Shown: positions 45,379 through 56,440 of the stretch, piece by piece
Numbering within the stretch: position 1 is the first letter of the stretch
Layout of the letters: every line of letters begins with the position of its first letter
DNA from: Neocallimastix lanati (nom. inval.)
Taxonomy: Eukaryota; Neocallimastigomycota; Neocallimastigomycetes; Neocallimastigales; Neocallimastigaceae
Length of the DNA stretch: 64,000 nucleotides
NCBI GenBank assembly: GCA_016946835.1
Contig: JACVTC010000181.1
Span: forward strand, 227,001-291,000
Direction: 5' to 3'
Position numbers and translations under genes: made by a program
The notes under the pieces: generated by a model
Told to the model about the DNA's origin: nothing
Databases searched by the model: none
Seen by the model: only the letters and a program-made list of their open reading frames with translations

Positions 45379-45915
45379 TGATACGATACCACACTAAAAA
45401 AATTATTAGGAATAGTTTTAGAAATTAGTTAGAGTAATAAATTAAAATAAATAATGATTGGTAGATAATTAAATTAGACTAAATAGTTAGATACATATTT
45501 TGATAATTCATTAAGAATTAAACGAGAAGTTCTTTGTTATAATAGAGGAAATATATAATAAAGATACTTCAAAATAACAGATTTATTATTAGAAAATATA
45601 ATAGTTGTTAGAGTAATAAATATTAATTATTATGTGTATAATTAGATAGTTAGTGAGAAAGATAATAATAAATATATAACTTGTGTTTTTATATTTTTGT
45701 AAACATTAAGAATAATGTAATAAAAATAAATAAAGAAATATAATAAATAAATAAAGACAAATCTTTACATTTAAATTATATATATTTATATTTATACATT
45801 ATGTGTTATTATTATATTTATTAGAATATATTATTTTGTCAATAATTCCCTTCTGACAACGTCCAAACAAATAAAATTATTTAGATACATCTTTAAATAT
45901 AAAAGATACGTATCA
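45379..45915 (+). mobile_element. LTR family E, copy a (537 bp)
   Basis: Starts TGATACGATACCACACTAAA and ends GATACGTATCA, so TGATACG...CGTATCA form terminal inverted repeats with TG...CA ends. It is followed by GATT and then the start of copy b. No ORF. Confidence 0.6.
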
Positions 45916-45919
45916 GATT

Positions 45920-46926
45920 TGATACGGGGTGTCACTAAATACCTTGTATTTCTTATTAAATACTCTTATAAATTTCTTTTATTAAAATTAAATATAATAA
46001 ATATTATTATTAAATATTCTTTTATTAATATCAAATATAATAAAAATTATTATTAAATATTCTTAAAAGTTTCTTTTATTAATACTAAATATAATAAATA
46101 TTATTATTAAATATTCTTATTAAAATCTTTTATTAATATTAAATATAATAAAAATTATTATTAAATATTCGTATAAATTTCTTTTATTAATATTAAATAT
46201 AATAAATATTATTATTAAATATTATTTTATTAATATCAAATATAATAAAAATTATTACTAAATATTCTTATTAAAAATGATATATAATTTAAATCATTAC
46301 TAATTCTTATTTTTATATTAAGAATAATAAAAACCTATTTCAATAAATATTTGATATAAAATACAGAATTAAAAGTTTCTGTATAATATTTTCTAAACCT
46401 TTGAAATAAACTAAAAATAAAAAAAAAATCAAAAATAAATTAAATCTTTATTAAAATAAAAATGAACTAAAATACAGAAGAATTCCAATAATAAAAATGA
46501 TCTAAAATACAGAAAATATCAATTCTGTATAATTCTCTCTCTGAAAACAATATCAAGAAGAAGCTACCGTCCGGAATGCCCTTCGTGATACAATCTCTAA
46601 ATTAATTTTTATATTTTAATTTAATAAATATTAATTTTTATTAAAATAATTTAAAATAATAGTTAAAAATTAAAATAAAATAGTTATAATAGTTTTTTTT
46701 AAAGAATATATTAATGATTAATAAAATGTAAAATAAAAGTATAAAAAGAAGAATAAATTTCTTTTTTTTTAATACGGGGGAACAAATAATTTTAATTTTA
46801 AATTTAAAAAGAATATTTTAAATTTTAATTTTTTTTCTTGTTTCCAAATTTATTTTTATAGTTATGTGTTAATATTTATTTTTTTTTGTTTTGAATATCT
46901 TAGTGTTTCAACCCCAGCCCGTATCA
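45920..46926 (+). mobile_element. LTR family E, copy b (1007 bp)
   Basis: Starts TGATACGGGGTGTCACTAAA and ends CCCCAGCCCGTATCA; TGATACGGG and CCCGTATCA are perfect 9-bp inverted repeats. Flanked by GATT on both sides (45916-45919, 46927-46930), consistent with a 4-bp target duplication. Its 5' third is a 54-bp tandem repeat. A GC-rich patch (CTACCGTCCGGAATGCCC) lies at 46565. Confidence 0.6.
45957..46275 (+). repeat. 54-bp minisatellite in LTR E, about six units
   Basis: Units run AAATATTCTTATAAATTTCT then TTTATTAATATTAAATATAA then TAAATATTATTATT. Two shorter units of about 43 bp lacking an internal 11 bp (46012 and 46217) occur within the array. The expansion probably explains why copy b is twice as long as copy a. 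Confidence 0.8.
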
Positions 46927-46930
46927 GATT

Positions 46931-48539
46931 GATAAAGGATGAAATTTATAATTTAAAATAAATTAATAAACTAAAATTAACAATTTATAATAATTTACTA
47001 AATTATAAAATCATAAATAATTATTATAAAAAGTTAATATTTTCAAATAAAATTTTACGATTAATAAAAGAACAATGTAAATTTAAATAATTAATATAGA
47101 AATTAAATTTAAATAATTTTATTATTTAAAATATATTTTATTATATAAAAATTTGTTATTTGATATAATTAGAAATAGTTATTTTATTATAAAGACTTAA
47201 AACTAATTTTTTTTTTAAAATAGAAAATAAGACTTTAAATAGAATTAAAATAGTTATACTTTTTATTTTTAATATTTCTAAAAGATATAAATAGTAATTA
47301 AATTAGTTAATTATATAGTTTAATCTTAACGAAAATATAAAAACATATAATAATTCTTATTTAAAAGAACAACATTTTTGTTAACATTTTTGTTTATCAA
47401 AACTTGTTCAATAAATACTTATTTTATCTTTATTTAAATTTAAAAGTATTTATTTAATATTATAAATTTAAAACTTAATAAAAATTAATATTTAAAAATT
47501 AAATAAAATTTATGTATTAAAATAACTTTAGTGTTTCTAATAAATCAATTTTAAAAAGTTTTATAATAAAACATATTTTAATTATCTTAAAATTTATCTC
47601 TTTGATAAAGAGTTATTAATAAACTAAAGTAAGTTATTAATAATTTCTTATCACGATGTTCATATCGTTACAATAATTAATAATGTTTTGTGTGATTATT
47701 TCATAACTTTTATTACGAATACTAGTGGATTTGAGGTTAAAATTCACTATTAGATCAATTGAAATTTAATTTAGTTATTGACATAAATTATTTTAATTCG
47801 ATTTTAATTATAAAAATAAATATTAGGAACATTAAATAATTAGAAACCAAAGGGTTTGGACTCATTTATTAAAGATAAATTAATTTATTTTAACCCTTAA
47901 GAATTTAATAAAAATAACTTGAAGAAAAACAACGACAATTCAACAAATAATGGAAATATTATATTGACATTCCCGCTAGAATTATATTCATTAGAAAGCT
48001 ACTGACGAGAACTACAACATGTTAAATCAACCTTATTGGACAACTAGATAACGAGATATTGGACTTTAAAGATATTCTAAATATAAAAAATAATTTAATT
48101 ATTTAAGACCATAAATTATTAATTAGAAATTTATATTAGATAAAATCTCTTAACTTGGAAATTATATTATTATTTTTTATTATTAATTAAAAATACAGAA
48201 TTAGTTATTAGTAATAGTTTTATAATATTTTAAATAAGTTTATAAGTTTTATATTTTATTATAATTTTTATTCAATTATTTTCTAAAAGATTCTAAGGAA
48301 TTCTTTATCATTCTAAAGATTTTCGAAAGAGAATTTTTAATTAGTTTTAATATTTTAATTTATTTTATATTTTATTAATAAATTATTTTTAGTATTAAAT
48401 TGTTTTATGAATAATTATATAGTTATTGTATTAGAAGATTCTTATCCATATTATTTTATTATTATATTTTATATAGTTTATATACATGTATGAATATACT
48501 AAGATTAGAATGTATTATTTAATTATATTGTTAATTATT
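46931..48539. other. Gene-free stretch with one LTR end
   Basis: No ORF. 47650-47672 (CACGATGTTCATATCGTTACA) matches the last bases of the family B LTR and is followed by ATAAT. 47723-47749 is a 10-pair stem with one G-T pair and a 7-base loop. 47930-48060 is GC-richer but unreadable. The rest is AT-rich filler. Confidence 0.45.
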
Positions 48540-48810
48540 ATTTTAGTTTAGTATAAAAGGGATTTGAAATTCCATATTTTGAATTCTTTGTAAGATTATT
48601 AATTTAACCTTATAATTTAATTTGAATGTATTAACATATAGTTAATGGATTAATTATAACAATAAATAATTCTTAATAGTAATCTTAGTTAATTTTATTA
48701 TTAAAATATATATTAAAAAGTTCTAATAAAACATAAATCTTAAAGATTGAATTCTTAATTATAAAACTCTGTGTGTGATATTTATTATTTAAATTTAATT
48801 AAATTGTTAT
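48540..48810 (+). mobile_element. LTR-like segment related to family D
   Basis: GTATAAAAGGG at 48551, a weak inverted repeat just after it, then AATAAAAC (about 48727) and ACTCTGTGTGTGATATTTATT (48766). This is the same TATA, poly(A) and TCTGTGT order as in D-type LTRs. Boundaries unknown. 48830-48900 downstream is GC-richer (CATCTTGATCTGACC) and could be leader. Confidence 0.35.
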
Positions 48811-49282
48811 AATTAAGAACATCTTGATCTGACCAATTTAACCCAAACTAGGAAGGATATAGCAAGAATCTAACCTAACACTCAATAAGATTTAACTATA
48901 ATCTTACCAACTATAAAAACTTTTCAACTTTATTAATTTTTATAAGGTTTTATTTTAGGTTCAACATTAATATAAAATACTTTTTAGAAATAATATATAC
49001 TGTATATTTTTACATAAATATAACTTTATTATAGAAACTGAAATTTTTTTAAAATAAATATATAATTAAAAGATTACAATGAAATAATGTTATACTTACT
49101 AATTATGAAATTTTATATATATATATATATATTTAATAATTACATATTTTTTATTTTCAATTATTCAAATTATTCAAATATGAAAATCAATAATATTTTT
49201 TCTTAAATAAATAATATATTTATATATATTTCATTATTTATTTGTTTATTTTTTAGAGAATAGTTTTTTTTATTTTTAACAA

Positions 49283-49542
49283 TGCTGACAAAATTCAACT
49301 AATAATTATTATTTGTTTATATATTTACAATGCTGACAAAATTCAGCTATTTATAATAGCGCTGACTTCTCAGCTCTTTTATTATTCTGACCTTTTCAGC
49401 TCTTTATTATAACACTGGCAATATTTATCTCTTTATAATAGCGCTGATTTCTCTGCTCTTTTATTATGCTGACCTTTTCAGCTAACATTCATATATATAC
49501 ATATTTTTTATTTATTTATTTTACAGCTGACCTTTTTTCAGC
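49283..49542 (+). repeat. Tandem GCTGA/TCAGC mini-hairpin array, copy 2
   Basis: About eight units with GCTGA, 4-7 bases (CAAAAT, CTTC, CCTTT), TCAGC, and an AT spacer (often TCTTTTATTAT). Units begin near 49284, 49332, 49363, 49388, 49415, 49442, 49467 and 49526; the fifth is degenerate. Relative to 1059-1197 it is in reverse orientation and longer. The stems are conserved while loops and spacers vary. Confidence 0.7.
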
Positions 49543-49899
49543 ATTTTTTTTTTATATTTATATTTTCTTTTACTTATATTTTAATTTTTTTTTATATTTT
49601 TTTAATATATATAAATTTTGTGAATGAAACATTAGTCCTAGATTAATATATTACATTATTTTAAGTAATAAAAAAAAAGTTAGTTAAATTATTTATAATT
49701 TAAAATTTATATTTTTAATTTTTATTTTTATTTTTATTTTTTTATATGGAAATTAATAACGTTTAACTTATCTTCGAATTTTGCTCAGTTGTAGAACTGA
49801 GAGTCTTAATCTTTTAGAAAATAAAAATCTAATTTCACTTTATTGAAAGGAGTTATTATTGAAGAAATTTATATTATAAAATATTTATAGTTATTTTAT
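49543..49899. other. AT-rich sequence, nothing recognised
   Basis: No frame. A short GC-richer patch (CTCAGTTGTAGAACTGAG, itself a CTCAGTT/AACTGAG hairpin) lies at 49784-49801. Confidence 0.45.
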
Positions 49900-50655
49900 T
49901 AAGGTTACACAAATATATATTATTGGTCTTATACTTAATAATATATATATTAAAATATATTACAAAACTCTTTAATATTATATATGTACAAAACTTTAAT
50001 ATTTATATTTAACAATAATAATATATAATAAATATTATTAAATTAACTTTATTAAAGTATTTAGGAAATAGTCTAGGCCAACTAATTAACTAAACATTAT
50101 TAATTAAAAAGTTAACCTATGAAATCAATCTTATTCATTAAATAATGTAATCACATGATTGATTATATTAATTTTTATATTAATTTATTATCAAAATCTT
50201 TACATATTATATTTTATAATTAGTAATTATTCTTTATTAAACAAAATATAATATTTAACTAATATTAGATTCTTATATTTTATTTATATTAAATATTTAT
50301 ATTATTATCTTATTTTATATTATCAATATTAAACTTATATTAATACTATTACATATTCATATTAATAATTAATATTTTAATAATTAATTATTTTATATAA
50401 ATACATATTTAAATCTTTGATTAATCCTTTGTAGGATTATTGTAATTTATATTATAGTAATAATTATATAAAATAAAAATGTAATAAAATTTTATTAAGA
50501 TTAAATAAAATTTATATTTTAAATAAAAACTTACTTATAAAATACTAAATAACAATATGTTTTAAAAAAAAGTAAATAAGTTAAAAATTAATTAATTACT
50601 ATAATTTGGCATCTTGACCTAATCATTAATACCAAATTATCTTAAAACTTTGACA
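49900..50655 (-). mobile_element. Gypsy family A LTR, minus strand, without MULE
   Basis: On the minus strand it starts TGTCAAAGTTTTAAGATAAT at 50655 and follows the LTR of 10897-17227: GGTCAAGATGCCAAATTAT, GTAAAGATTTTGATAATAAA, CATTATTTAAT, then directly AGTTAATTAGTTGGCCTAGA and CTTTAATAAAGTTAATTTAA. It reads through the site where the MULE sits in the other copy. The 3' end is not resolved. Confidence 0.7.
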
Positions 50656-51464
50656 AATATTATTAATATTTATTATTATGGATAAATATAATTATTAAAT
50701 ACTAAATAAAATTTTATAAAAATATATTTTATTATATTTTATTATATAAAAATATATAATAAAATATATTTTACATAATAAAATTATTTAAATTTAATTC
50801 CTATATTAACTATTTATCAAGTTAATATGTATTTGTTCAATTAATTATAGTTTTAATTTAATTAAAAGATTTATTTAAATTTATTTAATATACATTTATT
50901 TTATTTAATTTATATAATTAATGATAAACTTTATTAATTTCAATAGTAATGAATTAATTATATAATTAATATTTTTTAATTAAAATATGAATTAATTTAA
51001 TTGGACTTTAAGGTTTTTTCTATATTATTATAATAATAAATTAGCTTTTCCTAAAAAGAACTTATCTAGTTTTTTCTTCTAATCTTTTTCTAGATAAGAT
51101 AATTGTTATGATTAGAAAAGCCCTTTAATTATTATTTTATAAAAATTTTTATTATTTTAATTTTTTGTATAAATAGCTATTGATTTCTCTAAATTTTTGA
51201 GAAATCAAGAGTTATTATTATATAGCAAATATTTAATAATTATATAATAATAATGCATAAAGTCTACAATATTTTTCAATAAAAAATGTTTTTTTTATTT
51301 TGTGTTGTTTATTATATTTATTTTCTATAAACTCTTCTTTGACAGATAAGTTAACTTTTCTTTATTATTTCTATTGTTTATTTTTTTATTTTCTCAACTT
51401 GATGCTAATATCAAGTCGTAGTTAATAAATTTGTTATAATAAGTATTATAATGAAATTATTACA
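50656..51464 (+). mobile_element. LTR family D, copy C (5' LTR of the 52-kb gypsy)
   Basis: 3' end GAAATTATTACA at 51464 as in copy A. The 9-bp CTTATCTAG hairpin (51061-51098), TATA box (GTATAAATAG, about 51168) and the TATA-proximal stem (51178-51211) are in the same order. TTTTGTGTTGTTTATTATA matches the U5 of copy A. The 5' limit is uncertain (somewhere in 50656-50800). A gypsy gag 580 bases downstream suggests that family D LTRs belong to that element. Confidence 0.6.
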
Positions 51465-52045
51465 GTAATAACTCTTTATTTTTTTTTATATTAAAATAAT
51501 AATAATAATATATTAATTAAAATAATTGTTAGAATATGTAAAATAAATGTGAAATATACGTTAAATGTATTGAAATGTATGAGCCACAATGTATTAATAT
51601 AAAAGCATGTAAAGTTATTAAATTTAAATATTAGCATCTCTTTATCATAAAATATATTAATAAAGTTGACATAATTATAAAACCCAAACTATTGACTCTT
51701 AACAACAACAATAATAATAATAATAATAAAATAATAATATTTATAAAAATAATAGTAATAGTAATAGTAATAATAATATATATGAATAATTTTAAAGCTA
51801 TTCATAATAATATAAATTGTAAATAAATCAAAAATAATATTTAGCAAATAATTTAAAAAACAAAAAGTTTAAATATATAAATAATAATTAATAATATAAA
51901 AGAAATACAAAAAAAAAATATTTTTAAATATATAATACAATAGTAGTAGATAATAATAGATAAGCTTTCTAATTAGATCAACCAGAAAGCATTTTATTTT
52001 TTTCTTAAATATTACTCTAATTATATTTTTACATATTAATTAGAT
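51465..52045 (+). other. Leader of the truncated gypsy at 52 kb
   Basis: Non-coding, AAT-repeat-rich, directly between the D-type LTR and gag. No clear primer-binding site starting TGG is visible next to the LTR. Confidence 0.45.
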
Positions 52046-52435
52046 ATGGAATCCAAGAAAAATAGAGAATTATTTGAAGAAGAAAACAATATTCCTGGAA
52101 GTAGTAGTGTAGCAAGGTTAATCTCCGCCATTACCGACTTTATTCTAGCATACTTTGTTCCAAATAGGGTATTGCTAAAAGGAATCGAAGGGAAAAATAA
52201 ATTAAGGCCTTTAGAAGTGGTGATTCATAGTGAAGAATTTTTCACGGATTACCAAAGTTCTTTTAAAGATGACGAATCAAAGTGCTTGTTTATTATCAAT
52301 AAACTTACAGGTCTTGCCAAGAAATGGGGCCTGTCATTACTTACGGATGGAATTTTAAAAACAATAAAATACGAAGAATTTAAAAGGCTATTAGAAAACT
52401 TCGATCTGGTATGGAAAGAAATATGTTTTAATTGA
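52046..52435 (+). pseudogene. gag: Gypsy Gag N-terminal part (family D)
   Basis: 129 codons from MESKKNRELFEEENNIPG. FFTDYQSSFKDDESKCLFII, NKLTGLAKKWGLSLL and YEEFKRLLENF match the retrotransposon Gag core that ends in a W/L-rich helix. It stops at TGA (52433), and the next frame continues KFKQYQLGIAAEYTIEFRRL. The start is plausible because it follows the LTR and leader closely. Confidence 0.65.
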
Positions 52436-52439
52436 AAAG

Positions 52440-52977
52440 ATGCTTAAATTTAAACAATATCAGCTCGGAATTGCAGCAGAGTACACAATAGAATTTAGAA
52501 GGCTTGCAGTACGCTTAGGATGGATGTTTATTTCGCTAAAGAAAATAACATTCCCTATAATGAAAATTCAAAATTACCAAGAGTTTCCGGTATTGGAGGT
52601 GATCAATCAATTCTTAGAAAAACTTTACCAATTTCACTCAAATACGGAAATCATATTTGTCAAGCTGAATTCTACATTGTTGATTTGTCCTCTTACTGTG
52701 CAATTCTTGGTACTGACTGGTTATTCACACATGATCCAACAATAAATTTCGTAAATAAAAAACTATCTTTTAAGTCTAGCCAATGTATTTCGAATTGTTT
52801 ACTAACTCCAAGCTTTTACAACTCATATTTCTTCTCCTACAACAGCTTCTTCTAGTAAAGAAAAGGAACATGCTACTGTTGATAAAATATTAAAATTATT
52901 GCATACTATACCTCAACCTTATAAAGATGTTTTCGATGAAGGATATTGAAACATATTACCACCGCATAGACAGGATG
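52440..52977 (+). pseudogene. Gypsy Gag tail fused to protease, truncated
   Basis: After YTIEFRRLAVRLGW the text jumps to protease sequence without the zinc knuckle or the DSG motif, so an internal deletion is likely. SILRKTLPISLKYGNHICQA, FYIVDLSSYCAILGTDWLF and PTINFVNKKLSFKS fit the second half of a gypsy protease. YKDVFDEGY followed by LPPHRQDE (about 52920-52978) is the start of RT. All else of pol is missing. Confidence 0.65.
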
Positions 52978-53681
52978 AAGTAACCAATGTATTAAACTAA
53001 AATACTCTGACTATTTGTAAAATAAATTTTTTTATTGAATTCTTAATATTATTTTTTTTCTATTATAGGTTATATTGATTGATGCTTCGGAATATATGAT
53101 TATGCATATGTTGATATATAAATATGAATATATATGTTAGTTATGCAAAACCTTGCTAGTTTGAAAGGTTTATGATCTGAAATATTAAATATATGCTAAT
53201 AAAAAAATGCACATTTCTTTTTTGTTATTGGAGTAATTTTTTATTATAAATAGTTGAAATCATATTGATTGATGATGTTTTTAATTTAACGAATAAAATT
53301 TAAAATAAAAAAATAAAATGAATTAAATAAATAATAAATTAAAAGGTGAATTTAATTTGTCTGAAATAAATATATATAAAACAATGAAAAACCGAATATC
53401 GAAATTTAAACTAATAATTTAAAATATAAAAATTACCGTAATTATTACATAACCAATTATATATTACACAAAAAAAAGGAAATATAAGTATCAAATATTC
53501 AAAAAATTAAATAACAGTATTTCAACCAATTAGATTAATAAAACAAAACAAATAAATAGTCAACATCCAATCACATCATTTGTTAGCATAAAATTTCCCC
53601 AGACTTGGCAAAAAAAGCAGACAAAACTCCATCAAGAAAACCAAAATTTCTTTTTTACAATTCAAAAAAGGAGATAACAAT
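52978..53681. other. AT-rich stretch before copia C5
   Basis: No ORF. The last 150 bases (TTCCCCAGACTTGGC, 53596-53610) may be the C5 leader. LTR boundaries not visible. Confidence 0.4.
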
Positions 53682-54565
53682 ATGAGTAGGAACAGAAACA
53701 ACGAAACCACAACAAAAGGTATCTCCAATTATTCAGAAAATTTCAATCGTGTTATCGAACTCTTTTCAGAAAATTACCTTAACTGGAGAACAAACATCCT
53801 ATATCTATTGATGATTAACAACTTAGAAGAATACGTTATAGAGGAAAAGGTAAAGAAACTTAGAAAAAGAAACCTCAGAGATAATTCAGAGAACTACCTA
53901 GAAGACAAATTTGACTCCAGCTTGGTATACGATAAGAGCACATCGTTAAAAGATATAAAAAACGATGTGATGGTAAAATGGATCATTATAAATAGTCTGG
54001 GATAAAACACAAAGAGGAAAATTGAAGGTAATGGAAAGACAGCCCATCAAACATGGACTACATTTGAAAAATATTTCACACGAGTCCAGAGAAAAGGAAA
54101 CTGGAAATCAAAAAACAAAATAAATAATCTGAAATATAATGAAAATGACATTTATAGCTTTATGTGTCAAACATCATATTTTCCAACACTAGGGAGACAA
54201 TCAAGATGGAAGAGAATAAACTATTCCTAGTTGAATCTCAGGCCAAGAGTAGGAACAAAAATTCTAAGGTTATCACAGCAAGAAAAAGAAAGAATGGCAA
54301 ATGCTTCAACCGTGTTATCGTTGAACACTACTCTCACGAATGTAAGAACAAGGCAAAATTCAGATTCAAAAGAAAATCATTCAAAAGGAAACCCAGAAAG
54401 GGATATAAGAACAACAAACCAAGTACCCCCAAGAATATTAGGAACAAACATGAGAATCAAGTGAACCCCATTGAAAAACCTCACGACATCTTCGGAGATT
54501 ATAATATCAAAAATGGGATATTACTAAATTGTATTACAAACGTTGTTAGCAATAACTATATGTAA
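53682..54565 (+). pseudogene. gag: Copia C5 Gag
   Basis: MSRNRNNETTTKG, then ISNYSENFNRVIELFSENYL, LEEYVIEEKVKKLRKRNLRD, DKFDSSLVYDKSTSLKDIKN and WIIINSLG: the copia Gag blocks in order. A stop follows at 54003. Later frames hold HYSHECKNKAKFRFKRKSFK, a zinc-knuckle end with the first cysteines lost (CFNRVIVEHYSHEC). The protein tail is cut by the sequence inserted before 55243. Confidence 0.75.
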
Positions 54566-55242
54566 AGATGTGGTTATTTCAATCACATTTTAAATAAAAA
54601 ATTTTTCTTATAATTTAAAAATGTTAATTATTCTTTGATTTATAATAAATAAAAAAATAAATCATATGAACTAAATTTTTGAAATATATTCTTTAAAGTC
54701 ACAAGACAAATTTTTAATGTAATAATTTTTATAAAATTAATTCTGAAAAAATTAGTTTTACAATGATTTAAATCAATTGATTAAAGTTTGGAACAAAATA
54801 AATTAATAATTTATTTTGTGAAAATTAAGTTTCAAAATTTAATTATGAATCTTTTAACATTGTTTAATTAAAAATAAATAAAGATTTTACTAATAATATT
54901 AAAATAATCAATAGATAATAAATGTACTTAATTTAAATTATTTAATATTTAGTTTCACTAATAATTATAATTTATTAAATTTAGCTATAGTTTATAAATT
55001 TATTATTTAATAAAATTCATTAGAATAGTTTTATAGTTTTATATTAGAATATATGTAATTTAAATAATATAATATATTAATATATTTAGGAAAAGTATAA
55101 GTAGAAGATACTTTTCACTATTTTTTGATGTAATTGTTAACTATTATTAATTATTAACTATAAAAAAAAAAGAATTTTTAATTAATAATTTAATAAAACA
55201 AAATTTTATCAAAAGAGTTATTGTAATTTATTTTAGTGTTAG
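54566..55242. other. AT-rich sequence separating C5 Gag from protease
   Basis: No ORF and not copia-like. GTTAG words occur at 54545-54549 and at 55238-55242, so this stretch may be an earlier insertion or part of a larger nested element. Unassigned. Confidence 0.4.
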
Positions 55243-55966
55243 TGTAACGATTTTTGGATTTATTTTATCTCACTAGGTCATTGTAGATGTGTTCACTAAT
55301 AATCAAAACTACTAAATGTGAGATTTTTATTATTACACTAAATTATTTTATTAATATTTTCATAATTATGGTTTTATATCACTTTTTATTTAATATTAAT
55401 TTTAAAATACCTTACTTTGTTAATATCGACTCAAAGAGTCAAAATAAAATAATAATACATGATTTTTATATTCAAAAATTTTATAATTAAAATACATAAT
55501 TGGTTTAAAATTAAATGAATATGTAATAATTATTTAAATAAATATTATTATTAAATATAAATAAATGTATGAATTAATTAATAACTAAATAAATAATTTA
55601 TTCTAAAAGGTAATGTTATGAGTGTCAAATTTATAAAATATACTTTAAATAAATTAAATTTATATTATTTCGTTAAATATAGTTTATCTCTATGTATTTT
55701 AAATACATTCTCTTTGTTCAAATTATTTCATTATCTTACTATTAAGCCACAATTAGTATAAAAGGAAAATATTTTCATACATTTTTAATATCTTAATTAC
55801 ATAAATAATTATATTAATAATTAAACTTTAATTAATAATAAAATGTTATATCCATTTCCTTTTTAGGTAAAAAGGAAGATTCTAACCAGTAACATTTAGT
55901 ATATAAGGCAAGGTAGGCAACACTGAGTAACAATAACCAAGGTATAACGATGCTGATATCGTTACA
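55243..55966 (+). mobile_element. Solo LTR, family B, 724 bp
   Basis: Begins TGTAACGAT and ends ATCGTTACA, a perfect 9-bp terminal inverted repeat. Flanked by the 5-bp target duplication GTTAG (55238-55242 and 55967-55971). It shares internal blocks with 39600-40030. TATAAAAGG at about 55759 is followed directly by the palindrome GAAAATATTTTC. The minus strand near 55880-55950 has the tRNA-like words TTACTCAGTG and GGTTAGAATC. The internal region was probably lost by LTR-LTR recombination. The short open frame at 55287-55490 is not credible. Confidence 0.85.
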
Positions 55967-55978
55967 GTTAGCATTACA

Positions 55979-56440
55979 CTACAATCCGTAAAGCCATATA
56001 TTACAATGGATAATAGACTCAGGCGCATCCATACATATCACAATATCTATTGACTTATTAACAGATATTAAAAATATAATGAAGAAGTTATCTTCCCAAA
56101 CGGTATGACAGTTATTGCCTCCAATTACGTTAATTTTACCGGATATATCGACAATTCAAAACTTACATTAAAGAACGTGTTCTACATTGATAATATAAAT
56201 AAAAATATAATATCAGTCACTAAACTCATTCAACATCTCTAAAATTATATTTTTCATATTTTTCAATTACATCAAACTCTATTCAATCATTTACAATGAT
56301 TCTGGCAAAAGAATCACCAGCGTCAGTTCTATCATAAAGTAAAGAACATTTTTACTTTATGGTTATCATCCAAGCCATTTTCACACAACGAACCAAAATA
56401 CGATTAAATGTTGTTGATTCAACTCTCTTCTTTTACCAAA
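55979..56440 (+). pseudogene. Copia C5 protease
   Basis: LQWIIDSGASIHITISIDLL has an intact active site (55997-56054). VIASNYVNFTGYIDNSKLTL and FYIDNINKNIISVTKLIQHL follow with frame breaks. It lies immediately right of the solo LTR target site. Confidence 0.8.

Noticed and set aside
54566-55242. Separate named insertion between GTTAG words at 54545 and 55238
   Set aside because: Only a 5-base word supports it and no terminal repeats are visible, so the stretch is left unassigned.
55287-55490. 67-codon open frame in the solo LTR
   Set aside because: AT-rich chance frame inside an LTR, not shared with the homologous LTR at 39600.
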